Program-made: the position numbers and the translations under genes | Origin: Uloborus plumipes | Taxonomy: Eukaryota > Arthropoda > Arachnida > Araneae > Uloboridae | Assembly: GCA_038373865.1 (NCBI GenBank) | Contig: JAXGGA010001657.1 | Coordinates: 1 to 64,000 of the forward strand | Reading direction: 5' to 3' | Length of the DNA: 64,000 nt | Shown here: one piece after another, positions 34,781 through 46,745 of the stretch | Numbering within the stretch: the stretch's first letter is position 1 | Layout: every line of letters begins with the position of its first letter | The notes under the pieces: generated by a model | Told to the model about the DNA's origin: nothing | What the model saw: the letters and a program-made list of their open reading frames with translations, nothing else | Databases searched by the model: none

Positions 34781-35983
34781 TTGCATAAAAATCAAATTTA
34801 GTTTTTGTTACTTTATCATTTTTAGCACAAACTACCGAAACGTTTTGATCATTGTTAATTTTCTCGTCGAAAATATTTTTAGTCTATTAACTTGTAAAAC
34901 TATGTGATAAGTACAAAAAAAAAAGAAAAAGAGAAATATATATTAAACATATTAAATGAAAAATGTAAAAATTTCAAAACTGAGTCAATACTACTTAATA
35001 CAAAATAAAATATTATGCATCTATGAATAGAATTGAATTTCAAAAGCTGCAACAAATTAACTGAGTGATATTTCATGAAAAACAAATGTAAATTAAAAGT
35101 AATGCATAATAGTAAAAAAGCTAATTGTCAGATTTTAGCTATAAAATTCTAAATCGAAATTAAGGTCAAAGTTTCTTAAAAAAGAAAAAGAAAACTACTA
35201 AATAAAAAATATATTGAAAACAAAAAGAGTCCATTCTAAAGTTTTTATGTAAAAGCTTCTACTTTGATCAAAATTGTGATCGTAAATCTTTCGTAACAAA
35301 TAGTTTCAATAAATCGTTTGTTCTGCTACTTTTTCAAAATATTGCGTGAAGCAATGAATCATTTTGTAATGCGTTATTTTCCATAAATATTTACGTGGAC
35401 AATTGTGACGACGTTGGTTTTTCAAAATTTATGATGGATCAAACACTAACAAAGATGGTTATAAAATACAACTGTATATTTATTCCTGTCAGCATTTTTA
35501 AGGAAAATGAATTCATTTATCACTTTTTCGTGTTTATCAAAAAGGGTCTTTCTAATGCATAATTCCTTTTTTTTAATTTTAAGTTGCTTCCAAGTGTAAT
35601 TGCTTTGTTGTATATATTACACTAAAAATTCTATAAAAATGTTATTCTTGAACATCAATGTATTAACTTAATAAAGGAAAGAAATAATTTTAGTATTCCA
35701 ATTCATTTCTTTTCTATGTATTTGAGTTTTAATTTTTGCTCCTAAAGTTTTCAGCTAATTAATTAAAGGGACATCCTTAATTACAGCTTGAGACACATGA
35801 TTAGTTACATCATTAAAAACTAAACGTTTTACTGTCTATTAGAAGGGAAGAAAATGAATAGAGCACTTAATGCTTCTTAAAATTATTCTTTATGCATTTC
35901 TCTGTAAATCTAGAATAATGTTGATCATAGTGTAGTTTAGTAAGAGAATTATGAAATCTTCAAGCTAATATTGCGACCTGAAT
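34781..35983. other. Non-coding stretch, nothing identified
   Basis: Very AT-rich sequence. No coding exon, RNA gene or element end is seen. Confidence 0.4.
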
Positions 35984-35987
35984 TTAA

Positions 35988-36499
35988 CCCATTAATGCCT
36001 AGCGTCCTTTTTTTTAGGACAGTCCAAAAAAGGGTCTGAATTTCCCAAAAATGAACATTTCAACCAAATTATAGTGTTTAATTAATACCTTGGTATTGTT
36101 CAATTCGTTACTAACAGATTGCAGTACATAACCATTGTAAAGTGTGTTCTGTAGCAGTTTTAATATGATCTTTATCAAAAACGAAATCGTTCACAATATC
36201 AAGAAAAAAAACTAAGTTTTCAAAGTTATTCCCAGTTTCCCAGTTTATGTTAATTGCTGATTTTATTTCTGCTTATAAAATGTCCTTTTAAATATTATAT
36301 CGTAGGCAGAAATTTTTTTTAGTAAAACAAGTTTGTCCCCCTGGGGTCTATCGTAATTATTAAGGGACGATTTTTCTTTCCTTAATAAAAACAATTATTT
36401 TTTACATGGTATTTTTTTTAATATTTCTCCTGTCCATTAAACACTGTTTGTAACCAGTATACAAAATATCTTTCGAAAAAAATGTCAGGCATTAATGGG
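35988..36499. mobile_element. piggyBac-type MITE, 512 bp
   Basis: The ends CCCATTAATGCC and GGCATTAATGGG are 12-bp terminal inverted repeats flanked by TTAA on both sides (35984-35987 and 36500-36503). TTAA target sites with CCY...RGG ends are diagnostic of the piggyBac superfamily. There is no transposase. Subterminal words include CTTTTTTTTAGGACAGTCC. Confidence 0.85.
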
Positions 36500-36503
36500 T
36501 TAA

Positions 36504-37666
36504 AAGCAAGCAATGTAATCAAATGAAATTTTACCTGAAGACCACCATGAGACGTATTTGTGGGTGGGTGTGTGTGTGTTTATGTGTGTTTTTTTTTTAA
36601 TGTGAATGCAGATGAGTGTATGGGTGGACACTGTGCACGAAAAGTTGCAGAACACTTTTTCAAACACTCAGCTTATCAAAAGATTTATAAAATATACAAC
36701 AGTTTTTAGATTAGGTTGTGCATTTTTTTTTCTTTTTTGACTTTTTATGGACTTTCAAAAAGTAGCAATATAAAAGTGCTAAATTGTGATACATTAAATT
36801 GTTTGCAAGCTCGCAATTTAAATCCCGACTGCTACTAAGAAAAGAAAAAAATGTGTGTTTTTAACCCGATTTCCAACAATTCCCGTTGTAAGACATGGTT
36901 AGGTGGAATACACTAGTAAAAACATTAGTGTCGAACAACTAACAAAGAGGAAAAGTTCTAATGTTATTTATTATCGATACAAGATGAGGAAAATATCAGA
37001 AAATTGGAACAAAAAATGATTATTCAATTTTTTCTTAAACTTTACACATCTACAGAACTGCGTGCACAATTTTTGCAATCCATAAAATAAAATGAAGAAA
37101 AACTAAATTTCCAAATACCCCGCTGACATTTGGCCCGAATGTAATCTAAATTGAATTTCTTTCCTAAGAAAAAAAAAACTGTTCTCGAAATTAAATTCGA
37201 TTTTTTACCGCTGCGTTTAAACAAGATTTCGAATAAAATTCGTGTTTTCACAGTTCATTGACAAAAGAAACGAGAAACTCGTCGGTAACTTTTTCTTACA
37301 GAGAAACAAAGTAGGACATTAGACGTGAAAGAAGAAGAATTAATTGATTGAGTAAGTCTGCAAGCAGGGTCAAAAAAAGATCCTTTATTGCTCTCTTAGG
37401 AGAATTCGATTTGTAGTCAGTATCTAAAGTATTTTTTTTTATTCTGGCCTTTTTCAGATACACAACACGTTAAATGTTATTGAGTGGGGTTAATTTTAAA
37501 CTCATGATGTGACCAGAATTTATTTTTAAAGTCGTTTCTTTCACTTCAATGTGGCTAATTAATCTTAATCAAGATTTACTTCCGAAATGCCAGTGAATAA
37601 ACATTGTTCCTTATAATTAATTACTCTTATACAAGTAAACTTTTGCTAGTTTTGAGTTATGATGTA
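36504..37666. other. Non-coding stretch with a short GT tract
   Basis: A GT-rich segment lies near 36557-36590. The rest is AT-rich with no supported gene. Confidence 0.4.
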
Positions 37667-37821
37667 CAGTTGAGCCCGCTTAATTAATAGCCATTTTGCC
37701 TAGAAAAAACATTCTAATAAGCGGGATATTCCACTATCCGGGATAACATTGAAATTTTATTATATTAATTCTTTAATCGGAGTATTCTATTAACCGATAT
37801 TCTAATAAGCGGGGTCAATTG
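37667..37821. mobile_element. pogo-like MITE, 155 bp
   Basis: The left end CAGTTGAGCCCGCTTAATTA and right end (CTAATAAGCGGGGTCAATTG) form inverted repeats flanked by TA (37665-37666 and 37822-37823). An inner ATAAGCGGG word is repeated. It is similar in style to, but different in sequence from, the element at 22788. Confidence 0.78.
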
Positions 37822-37840
37822 TATTAGTTAGTTTTTAAAC

Positions 37841-38431
37841 CGGCCATCTTGTCTAGTCGTCAGACAAGTCTGACTACGATTGGGGAAGTTCAAGTCCCTG
37901 CTCGGGCAGGGATGTCTTTCTCTCTCCTGTCCTTCTCTTTTCTTTGTGTGAAAGTGTTATTGTGCTGTGAATACACTGCAAAAAATGAACTGTTGTTTTT
38001 ACAGTATAATACTGGCTGCCGAGTTTCCAAATTAAAGCTGTCAAATGTACAGTAATTGACTGTAAAACTAGCAATTTTACAGTTTATTGCCGTAAAATTT
38101 TGCTATATTATACTGTAGAAACAACAGTATAATACTGGCAGCAGAGGTTCCAGATTAAAACTGTTAATTGCACGATAATAAACTAAAATTAGCAATTTTG
38201 CAATTTATTACTGTAAAATTAGCAACTTGACAGTCTAGTACGGCAAAAGTACAAATTTTAGTTCATTACTGTAAAATTAGATGTATTATACTGTAAACAC
38301 AATTCATTTTTTACAGTGTACCCCATGAACGGGTCCTTATGGCACTTGTATACTGTCAAAGTCAGACTTAACCCCCGAATTGCCGTTGAGTTGAAAAGGG
38401 AAGTAACGAACCCTAAATTTAAATAAATAAA
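37841..38431 (+). mobile_element. tRNA-like SINE, split by a MITE
   Basis: The head (CGGCCATCTTGTCTAGTCGT ... GAAGTTCAAGTCCCTGCTCG) has a B-box-like GTTCAAGTCCC about 40 bases after an A-box-like segment, as in tRNA-derived SINEs. The tail after the insert reads GACTTAACCCCCGAATTGCC, GTTGAGTTGAAAAGGGAAG and ends in (AAAT)n at about 38416-38431. The MITE at 37974-38318 interrupts it at a TA; without it the SINE is about 245 bp. It is not a functional tRNA: the T-stem does not pair properly and no cloverleaf closes. Confidence 0.6.
37974..38318. mobile_element. CACTGYAAAAA/TA family MITE, copy 3
   Basis: TA, CACTGCAAAAAATGAACTG at the left and CATTTTTTACAGTG, TA at the right, 345 bp. The interior holds TTTTACAGTATAATACTGGC blocks, with TTCCAAATTAAAGCTG and AAACTGTTAATTGCAC variants of the family's repeated unit. 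It sits inside the SINE, so it is younger than that SINE insertion. Confidence 0.87.
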
Positions 38432-38594
38432 TGCCAGGACGATTCAATTCTAACTAAAATCTCTGAACGTATTATAAACTGTGGTGGATATTTGAAAGAT
38501 GTTTTATTTCATGCGTAATAATATACATGGGCCTTCAAAATAAAAAGGAATTACATTAATACCTCACGTGCAGCTTGTTTTATGACATTTTAAG

Positions 38595-39338
38595 TAGGGA
38601 TGCGCCGATTAATCGGCAGTACCGATTAATTGGCCATAATCGGCCACTTTGTCGATCATTAATAATCGGCAAAATCGGGCCGATTAATCAGCCGAAATTT
38701 TTTTTTTAATATTGTTCTTTAAAGTATACCTTCACTAAGAAACTATAATGAGTAATTTTATTCACAGTAATGATAATCCTCACAGTTCATATAAAGTTTT
38801 TTTTTAATTAATTCTCCTACTTTGAATAAATGTACATAGACAGTATTGCAACATTTTTCATGTGATGATAGTTTTCTCCTTAGCACAATGCTTTTAGATA
38901 ACCTATAATTTTCAAAGAATAAAAGTATTGAATTCAATTGCTACTAATTATCAAAAAAATGAATTAAAAGTACGCCTAAATTAGAGTGCCCACCACAGAC
39001 TTTCCATCCTTTTTAAAAAACTTTATGTTCAATTAACATAACTAACAATGTGTTAATAATATTTATGACCACAATATGAAAATTGGTTCGAAGAAATTTG
39101 ATAAAATATTGAAATTATTTTATGTAAACTAGGAAAATGGAAAAAAAATCTTCTCTCAGAAATAAATTACTTACTATTTCTAAACTTGGAGTTGCATGAA
39201 GAGAGAAAAAACAGTGATGGTAAAACTGGTAGTAGAAAAACAATCATCCTTATCAATAATTGACCTGCCAATTAATCGGCCGATTATCAACAGCTGATTA
39301 ATCACTAATCGGCTAATTTTCTTAACTGTGCGTCCCTA
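38595..39338. mobile_element. Probable hAT MITE with GATTAATCGGC palindromes, 744 bp
   Basis: The left end TAGGGATGCGCCGATTAATC and right end (CTGTGCGTCCCTA) are inverted repeats. Both ends are packed with GATTAATCGGC/GCCGATTAATC palindromic words over about 100 bp. The 8-bp flanks ATTTTAAG and ATTTCAAC agree at five positions. The interior is AT-rich and non-coding. Confidence 0.68.
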
Positions 39339-39821
39339 ATTTCAACGTCCACCTTCTGTTATAAGAAGACCCTTTACTTTTTTGAGCAAGAAACACTGTT
39401 TTCTGGTTTCTATTCGCAGATCAACTCATGACGTTCTGAAAATAAATAAATAAATAAAAGTCTTATTTCACAATAATAAGACTTTTTTGAAGGTTTCTGA
39501 ATGCTTTCACGAGGAAGACTTTTGAAATATTTTATAAAGGGATTCTCAGTGGCTGAGAAATGCAGCATCACACATGGATCTCAGAAAAAAAAACTTTACT
39601 GAATACGTAATGCAAGGGGGTATTTTTGTACAACGCATAATAATTTGAAATGCATAACAACGTGATAAACTACAAAATAAAACTTAAATGTTTGTTCTTT
39701 AAAACAAGCGTGGTAAAATAACGATGTTTAAAATAATGTTGTTTGTAAAATAATGCGAACAAAACTTCGGATGAATTTTGACAAGTACTCAACTTAAAAT
39801 ACTAACAATATTTTCTATCAG

Positions 39822-39822
<1 letters not shown>
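39339..39822. other. Non-coding stretch before the G/T tract
   Basis: It contains a small hairpin AAGTCTTATTTCACAATAATAAGACTT at about 39457-39485 and an (AAAT)n run. No gene is seen. Confidence 0.4.
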
Positions 39823-39872
<50 letters not shown>

Positions 39873-39968
39873 GGGGGGCGGGGTTGTATAATTTTTATGT
39901 GTTGAATTTACGGTGGGTTGGGTATGGATGATGCTATTGGGGGTTGGGGGGGGGGGGGGGGGGGGGGT

Positions 39969-40015
<47 letters not shown>

Positions 40016-42789
40016 GGGGGTTTTATTTTTTTGTGTTTTGTGAGTGATTGATTTGTGGAGTTTATGTTTGGATTGGAGGGGAGGAATGTATTTTAGGGTT
40101 GGGATTGGGTGGGGGGGGGGGTTGAGGGGATTAGTTTAGAGTTGGAGTGGGATGATAATATGTAAGGGATGGTTTTGAAATTTTTTGTTGGTTAATGATA
40201 ATTTTGATGAATTGAAGAAGGGAGGGGTGTTTGATGTAGATGTTTGAGATTTTTGTGGGGTGGGGGGTATGAGGTGGGGTTATTGATTTTTGTATGGATT
40301 ATTAGGGGGGGGGATGTGGGTGGTTGTTTGTGGGTGATGTTGGTTTTGTGGTGGGTTGGGTGGGTGGGGGATTTGTGGGGGGGTGTTGTGTTTTGGTGTG
40401 GGATTGGGTGGTGGGGGGGTGGTTTGGTGGTTTGGGGTGTTGGTGGGGTGGTGGTGTTGTGGGGGGGTGTTTGTGTGTTTGGGGATGTGGGTGTGTTTGG
40501 GTTGGTGGGGTGGGGGGGTTTGTTTGGTGGTTTTGGGGGGTGGTGTGTTGTGGGGTGGGTTTTGGGGGGGTGTGGTGGGGGGGGTTTTGTGTGTGAGTTG
40601 TGGTGTTTTTTTGGTGGTTTGGGGGGGGGTGGTTGTGTTGGGTGGTTGGGGGGTTGGGTGTGGTGTGGGGTGGGGTGGGGTTGTGGGTGGTGTGGGTTGG
40701 TGGGGTGGTTGTTGTGGGTGGGGTGGGTGTGGGTTTGGGGTGGGTGGGGGGTGGGTGGGGTTTGGTTGGTGTGTTGGGGTGGTGGGGGGTGGTGTGGTGT
40801 GTGGGGGTGTGGGGTGTGGTGGTTGGGGGGGTGGTGTGGGGGTGGGTGGTGGGTGGGGGTGGTGTGGGGGGGGTTGTGGGGTGTGTGTTGGGGGGTGGGT
40901 GTGGTGTGGGGTTGTGTGGGGGGGGGTGGGTTGGGGGGGTGGGGTGGTGGGGGGGGTGGGGTGTGGGGGGGGGGGTGGTGTGGGGGTGGGGGGGTGTGGT
41001 GGGGGGTGGGGTGGGGGTGGTGGGGTGTTTGGGTGGTTGGGGTGGGGGGGGTGGGGGTGTGGGTGGGGTTGGGGGGGGTGGTTGGGTGGGTGTGTGGGTG
41101 GGGGGTGGGGGGGGTTGGGGTGTGGGGTGGTGGGTGGTGGTGGGGGTTGTGGGGGTGGGGGGGGGTTGTGGGGTGGGTGTGGGGGGGGGGGTGTGGGGGT
41201 GGGTGGTTGGGGGGTGGGGGGTTGGGGTGGTGGGGGTGGGGTGGGGGGGTGGTGGGGGTGGGTGGGGGGGGTGGGTGGTTGGGGGGGGTGGGGGGGTGGT
41301 GTGGGTGGGGTGTGGGTGTGGGGGTGGGGTGGGGGGTGGGGTGGTGGTGGGGGTGGGGGTGGGTGGTGGGGGGGTGGGGGGGTTGGGTGGTGGGGGGTGG
41401 GGTGTGGGGGGGTGGTTGTGGGGTGGGGTGGGGGGGTGGTGTGGGTGGGGGGTGGGGTGGTGGGGGGGGGTGGTTGGGGGTTGGGTGGTGGGGGGGGGTG
41501 TGGGTTGGGGGGGGGTTGTGGGGGTGGGGGTTGTGGGGGTGTGGGGTGGGGTGGGGTGTGGGGGTGTGGGTGGGGTGGGTTGTGGGGGGTGGGGGGGTGG
41601 GGGGGTGGGGGGGTGGTGTGGGGTGGTGGTGGGGGGGGGGGGGGGGTGGGGTGGGGGGGGGTGTGGTGGTGGGGGGTGGGGGTGGGGGTGGGGGGGGTGG
41701 GGGGTGTTGGGTGGGTGGGGGGGGTGGGGGTGGGGGGGTGGGGGGGTGGTGTGGGGTGGGGGTGTGGGTGGTGGGGGTGGTGTGGGTGGGGGGGGGGTGG
41801 GTGGGGGGGGGTGGTGTGGGGGTGTGGGGGGGGTGGGGGTGGTGGGGGGTGGGTGGGGGGTGGGGGGGTGGGTGGGGGTGGGTGGGGGGGGTGTGGTGGT
41901 TGTGGGGTGGGGGGTGGGGGGGTGGGTGGGGTGGTGGTGGGGGGGGGGGTGGGTTGGGTGGGGGGTGGTGGGTGGGGTGGTGGGGTTGTGGTGGGTGGGG
42001 GTGTGGGGGTGGGTGGGTGGGGGGTGGGGGGTGTGGGGGTGGGTGGGGGTGGGGTGTGGGGGGTGGTGGTGGTGGGGGGGGTGGGTGGTGGTGGGGGGGG
42101 TGGGGTGGGGTGGGGTGGGGGGGGGGGGTGGGGTGTGGGGGGGTGGTGGGTGGTTGGGGTGGGTGGGGTGTTGGGTGGGGGGGTGGTGTTGGTGGTGGGG
42201 GTTGGGGTGGGGGGTGGGGGTGTGGGTGGTGGGGGGTGTTGGGTGTGGGGGGTGGTGGGTGGGGGGTGGGGTGGGTGGGGGTGTGGGTGGGGGTGGTGTG
42301 GTGTTGGGGGGTTGGGGTGTGGGGTTGGGGGGGTTGGGGTGGTGTGTGTGGGGGTTGGTGGGTGGGTGGGTTGTTGGTTGGGGGTTGGTGGGGTGTGGGT
42401 GTGGGGTGGGTGGTGGGGGTTGGTTGGGTGGGGTGGGGTTGGGTGGTGGGTGGTGGGGTGGTGGGTGTGTGGGTGGGTTTTGGGTGTGGTGGGTTTTGGT
42501 GGGTTGGTGTGGGTTTGTGTGGGGGGGTTTTGGTTGTGGGGTGTGGGTGGGGGTTGTTTGGGGTGTGGTGTTGGGGGGTGGGGGTTTGTGGGTGGTGGTT
42601 GTGGGGTGGGTTGTGTTGGTTTGGGGTGGGTTGTGTGGTGTTTGGTGGGTGTTGTTTTGTGGTGTGGTGGGTGTTGTTGGGTGGGTTGGTGTTTGTGTGT
42701 GTTGGGTGGGGTGTGGGGTGTTTGGGGGTTTGGTTGGGTTGGTTTGGTATGTTGTTAAAGTGGGTATGGGGATTTAGGAAGAATTTGTT
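39823..42789 (+). repeat. C-free, largely G/T-only low-complexity tract, probable sequence artefact
   Basis: It begins with a 49-base G run (39823-39871). A further 46-base G run lies at 39969-40014. I see no C from 39935 to 42789 and no A from 40597 to 42748; the core is G and T only, mostly GGGGTGGGG-like but with no fixed period. A bases fade out over the first 700 bp, and T becomes commoner again toward the right. Long frames of up to 874 codons here encode only Gly, Trp, Val, Cys, Leu and Phe; they exist because TAA, TAG and TGA all need A. They should not be annotated as proteins. A basecalling or consensus failure is the likeliest source; a real strand-asymmetric satellite is the alternative. 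Confidence 0.9.
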
Positions 42790-43486
42790 CGTCAGTTGTG
42801 TAAAAGCTCATTCTAGAGCGGCTACCACCGCATGCGAAAAAATATATATATTCTCGGTGCTGCGCTAATTTCCATCATCGCGTAAAGTATGAGGTGATTT
42901 TTTTTTATTTGTAAAGTTTGAGAGGGAAAAATTTTGAGTGGCAACACGAGAAGCTCGTTGTGAAAAAAAATGATCACTGTGACGGCACCTACGTAGTATA
43001 TTGCAATTGTTAATGCCCCTTGTAATGTGTTTTTTACTATAAATCTGCATATTCCCTTTTTTTATAGATACATGCCTTAAATAGTATTATAATCCTTCAT
43101 ATTTGCACCTTATAAAATTTATTTCTTAGTATTATACTTTCCTAGAAAAATCAGTAAATGCCCTTCCACCAAAGACAGACAAAATTGCAAAATATTATAC
43201 ATTTACACTCGTTTTTAAGCTGTTTAAGGAAATAAAACATCTTTCACTTCATTTTTATCTCGATTAACTTTATCGAAATGCATCAATCTTTTCTGTTTTT
43301 ATTGTGTCATGGCGCTTGAAACGTTGCTGCCAATATAGTTTATCATAGACTTTAATTTATAAAACCTTTAAGGCCAACTAAACAGCTTATCAAAAACTTT
43401 TTGGTCCTGTTCCAAGACGATGTATGAGGTATAATAAAGCGTCGTCTGTATTGTTTGTGTTCTTTATAGTTATCTCCTTTTTATAA
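42790..43486. other. Non-coding stretch, nothing identified
   Basis: Normal AT-rich composition resumes at once after the G/T tract. No gene or element end is recognised. Confidence 0.4.
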
Positions 43487-44245
43487 TATACTAGCTGTAC
43501 CCAAACTGCAATTCCCGAGCTTTGAATTTAAAGGAAATCTTTTGAACTCGTGAAAACCCCCCTCTCTCTCTCTTCCTGGAGCAAAAAAAATCATTTTCTT
43601 TAATTAAAATAATTACCGTAAAATGGGGTGTATCAGGACAGTGAAGGGAATCACAACGGAATTTCCCGATTATACAAAGGAAGTCTCCCTAAATGTACGG
43701 TTGAGTGTTTTTGGCGGATAATTTTTTTTAGAAATTGAATATTATGAGAAGTAAGAGAAATTCACTTTTAGCACTATCCCATCTTACAAAGTTGCACGCG
43801 GAAGGCTAAAAAAACATCAAGATTTCCTCTTCTGTAAATCTTTGAACGTACATACATTTAACATTTAAAACCAAAGCATAGTATTTTTCAACTATGCATA
43901 TATCTGAGTAAGAGAGTACTACATTAGAATTGACATTTTTTAAAAAATTGTGTCATAAAAATGAATATTTCCCTACAATGCCCTGGGACAAGAATTTACA
44001 ATGTCTATGGAAACACTTTGTTCTGTTGCTCCAAATGAAACTCATTCAAATGACTAAAAGAGAAACGAAGGAAACTGTTTGAAAATCAAAAGATTCTAAC
44101 CCCAATTCTTCCAGTCAAGACACTTCCAAGAATTCATTTCAAACAAATTACCAATCAAATTTCAAGCCTGTAACGATTGCAAGATTCGTCTGAACATCGC
44201 ACATAGACAGACAGACATTAACTCTTATATCAGTAGAGATTGTAT
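43487..44245. repeat. Decayed dispersed repeat, possibly retroposon-derived
   Basis: It starts TATACTAGCTGTACCC and ends ACAGACAGACATTAACTCTTATATCAGTAGAG. The combination of an ACTAGCTGTACCC start and a CAGACAGACA plus ACTTATAT-like end resembles a type of non-LTR-derived dispersed repeat common in arthropod genomes. That resemblance is from memory and unverified. No reverse transcriptase frame is present. Confidence 0.35.
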
Positions 44246-45224
44246 GACATTTTAAAACTTTATTATTGATTTTAATATCCAAAAAATAAAATTTAAGTTT
44301 GCAAATGCAGTAGTTTTTTAAAAACGAAGCATGTTTACTAACGCAAAACAAGAACATGAAACAGCACATACATGACAGGACTACATCAGAATACACAACA
44401 CTATAGCCTAGTATTTGGGAGATGGCATTAGAAAGTTTGAGAGCAAATCGTGGCTGAAAGAACAGTCCACGTATTTCTCCAAAGGTAGAGAGGGTTGAAA
44501 AGTGTTGCTGAATACTTTTGAATATTCCATTTACATTTAGTTTGAATGATATATCTGGTAGTTTAAATAAGAAAAATGTAGACTTTAAAACTAATTAACT
44601 TTTTATTTATTTATTTTTTTCAAGCGCCACGCATCGTAGAAATATACTTCCCCAAAATATTTTCTGATGTTTTACTTTTCTGATTTGAGCTTTTCTCATT
44701 AGTATATTTAAAGTGAGAGTGAAAAAGTGAGCAAGAAATATTTTATGAAGATGTGACTTACGCGGAAAAATATTTTGCTGTAGATAAAGAAATGTTTTCT
44801 GTAAATACCTTCGTAATGACCTTCTCTTTCTTTTTCCCCCGGAAGCATTTATTCGTTGTGAGAAAAAACAGCGTCTGAGCGGAAAACGTGAAATTCCTTT
44901 CATTGTAACCCCCCCCCCCGCTCCAACTTTACAAACAATTTAAACTCCATTAGATGTTTTGTGGAATTTTCGTTTAGGCTCTATTTTTACTTACAGCTTA
45001 CCCCACTTTCGCGTACTTGGAAACGTTAAATGATTCAAGACTTATACCAATATGCTGAGTATAGTGCATGTTTTTCCAAAGCCAAATGGATAAATAAATT
45101 AATTAAGTATAAATTAATTAATTGAATTAGAAATTTCAGAACTCGTACTAATTTTAAGTATTTGTTTGTCAAACAGATAGCATTTTTATCTTCAATCACC
45201 CTTATAATAATCTATAATATGAAA
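44246..45224. other. Non-coding stretch with a C homopolymer
   Basis: A C run lies near 44910-44919. A Lys/Arg-rich minus-strand frame at 44607-44903 has no recognisable domain and is not supported. Confidence 0.4.
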
Positions 45225-46110
45225 CTTACTGTTTTAAAATTCTCCTTTTTAGCCTACTTTCTCGTTAAAAATAAAAGAAACGAAAAAAGCATTAAAATTG
45301 GCTTAATGCATCTAAAAAATGTCGCCAAGTCCAAAAAATGTCGCCAAGTCCAAAAAATGTCGCCAAGTCCAAAAAATATCGCCAAGTAAAAAAAATATCG
45401 CCAAGTAAAAAAAAGTCAAAAAGAAACAAAAAAATGAAATAAATATCGAAAAATTAAAATTTTGAAAGTAGGGTATTGAGATGGGGAATTTGTGTGTCTG
45501 TCGGTCAGTCTGTCGGTCTGTCTGTCCCCCCCTAATAACTTTTGAATGAACATTCCGATTTGGACAAACTTTTTTTTGTTGGAAAGATCTCGGCGAGTAC
45601 AGCTCATTCTCATATTTGATTTTTTGATTTGAACAATTTTTGGTTCAACTTTGAGCCGTTCAAATAACCGGTCCCGCGATACTAACTTTTGAATGAACAG
45701 TCCGATTTGAACAAACTTTTTTTTGTTCGAAAGATCTTTTCAAGGATACTTCATTCCCGTACCTACATTTTTGATTTGAACAATTTTTTCGTTTAACATT
45801 GAACCGTTCAAAAAAGCTCTCACACCTAATAACTTTTGAGTGAACAGTCCGATTTAAACAAACTTTTTTTTTGTTCGAAAGATCTCGGCAAGGATGCTTC
45901 ATTACCGTATTTAAATTTTCAATTTGAACATTTTTTTCGTTCAACATTGAACCGTTCAAACAACCTTTCCCCACCTAATAACTTTTAAGTGAACCGTCGG
46001 AATTGAATAAACTTTTTTTTGTTCGAAAGATCTCGGAGAGGCTCCTTCCCATATTTCACTTTTCAATTTGAACAATTTTTCGTTTAATGATGAACCGTTC
46101 AGAAAAAATT
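45225..46110 (-). repeat. Inverted relative of the 11509-11975 repeat, with four tandem units of about 145 bp
   Basis: Read on the minus strand it matches the 11.5-kb repeat in reverse order. TTTTAGCCTACTTTC is followed by five copies of the AAAAAATGTCGCCAAGTCC unit (45315-45408; three in the other copy), a poly-A region, a CTGTCGGTCAGTCTGTCGGT microsatellite, and then a 145-bp unit repeated four times (starts near 45536, 45680, 45830, 45975). Each long unit holds AACTTTTGAATGAACAGTCC, TTTTTTTGTTCGAAAGATCT and a GAACCGTTCA-type word. Minus-strand frames at 45416-45613 and 45660-45974 repeat the peptide words DLSNKKK and NRTVHSK because of the units. Confidence 0.82.
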
Positions 46111-46745
46111 TTAACATGAGCGCCTACGGAGAAATTTAAATTGAATGTTGATTCTGAACTTCAAGGCGGATTTCCTTCAAACTAACTTTGTAAGAAAATG
46201 GTTTTGATAAATAATGTATTGTAAAGTACTTTTCTGAATAATCTTCTGTGAGGACTCTGATTCCGACTCCGACTCCGCAGACATGGCGGAAATGCAGGCT
46301 CAGGAAAAAATGACTGACTGGGCAGACGATTTTTTGTTTATTTATTTATTTGTTTTGTATAATTTATTATTATTATGATTTTTTTTTGGCAGACGATTTT
46401 TTTTTTGTTAACAAAAATTTTTCATTCACGAGAGCATTTTATTCTTTATTTATATTTAACAACTGGCAACGGATTAAAAATGAAATTTAAGACATTTTAT
46501 TAACGCACGAGTTTTTTTTTTCTTTCTTTGATAAAATGTGTTTTGAAGTTCTTTGTACTTTTATTTTATTTGTTTATTTTTTTTTCTTTTGAAAACGATT
46601 GTGGAATTTTTCTACGGAAGAACTATAACAGTTACATTCTTTAAAAGGTGCGACAAAACTTAATTGACTCGTTTATTTAATTTTTACGTGTCTATTTCAT
46701 CTGATGAGAGGGGTATATTTTGCTTTTAAAAATCAGCTTTAAGTG
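46111..46745. other. Non-coding stretch, possible 3' flank of the minus-strand candidate
   Basis: AT-rich, with CCGACTCCGACTCCG at about 46263-46277 and several AAATAAA words on the minus strand near 46555-46585. Those could serve as poly(A) signals if the frame at 46746-47040 is a last exon. There is no independent support. Confidence 0.35.

Noticed and set aside
37841..37920. Possible tRNA gene
   Set aside because: Box-like motifs are present but the T-stem does not pair and no acceptor stem closes; a SINE head fits better.
40244..42868. Very long reading frames (874, 800 and 725 codons)
   Set aside because: They lie in a tract with no A or C, where stop codons cannot occur. The predicted products contain almost only Gly, Trp, Val, Cys and Leu.
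45416..45974. Minus-strand frames with repeated NRTVHSK and DLSNKKK words
   Set aside because: The peptide repeats mirror 145-bp DNA units, and the same unit in the other copy is interrupted.
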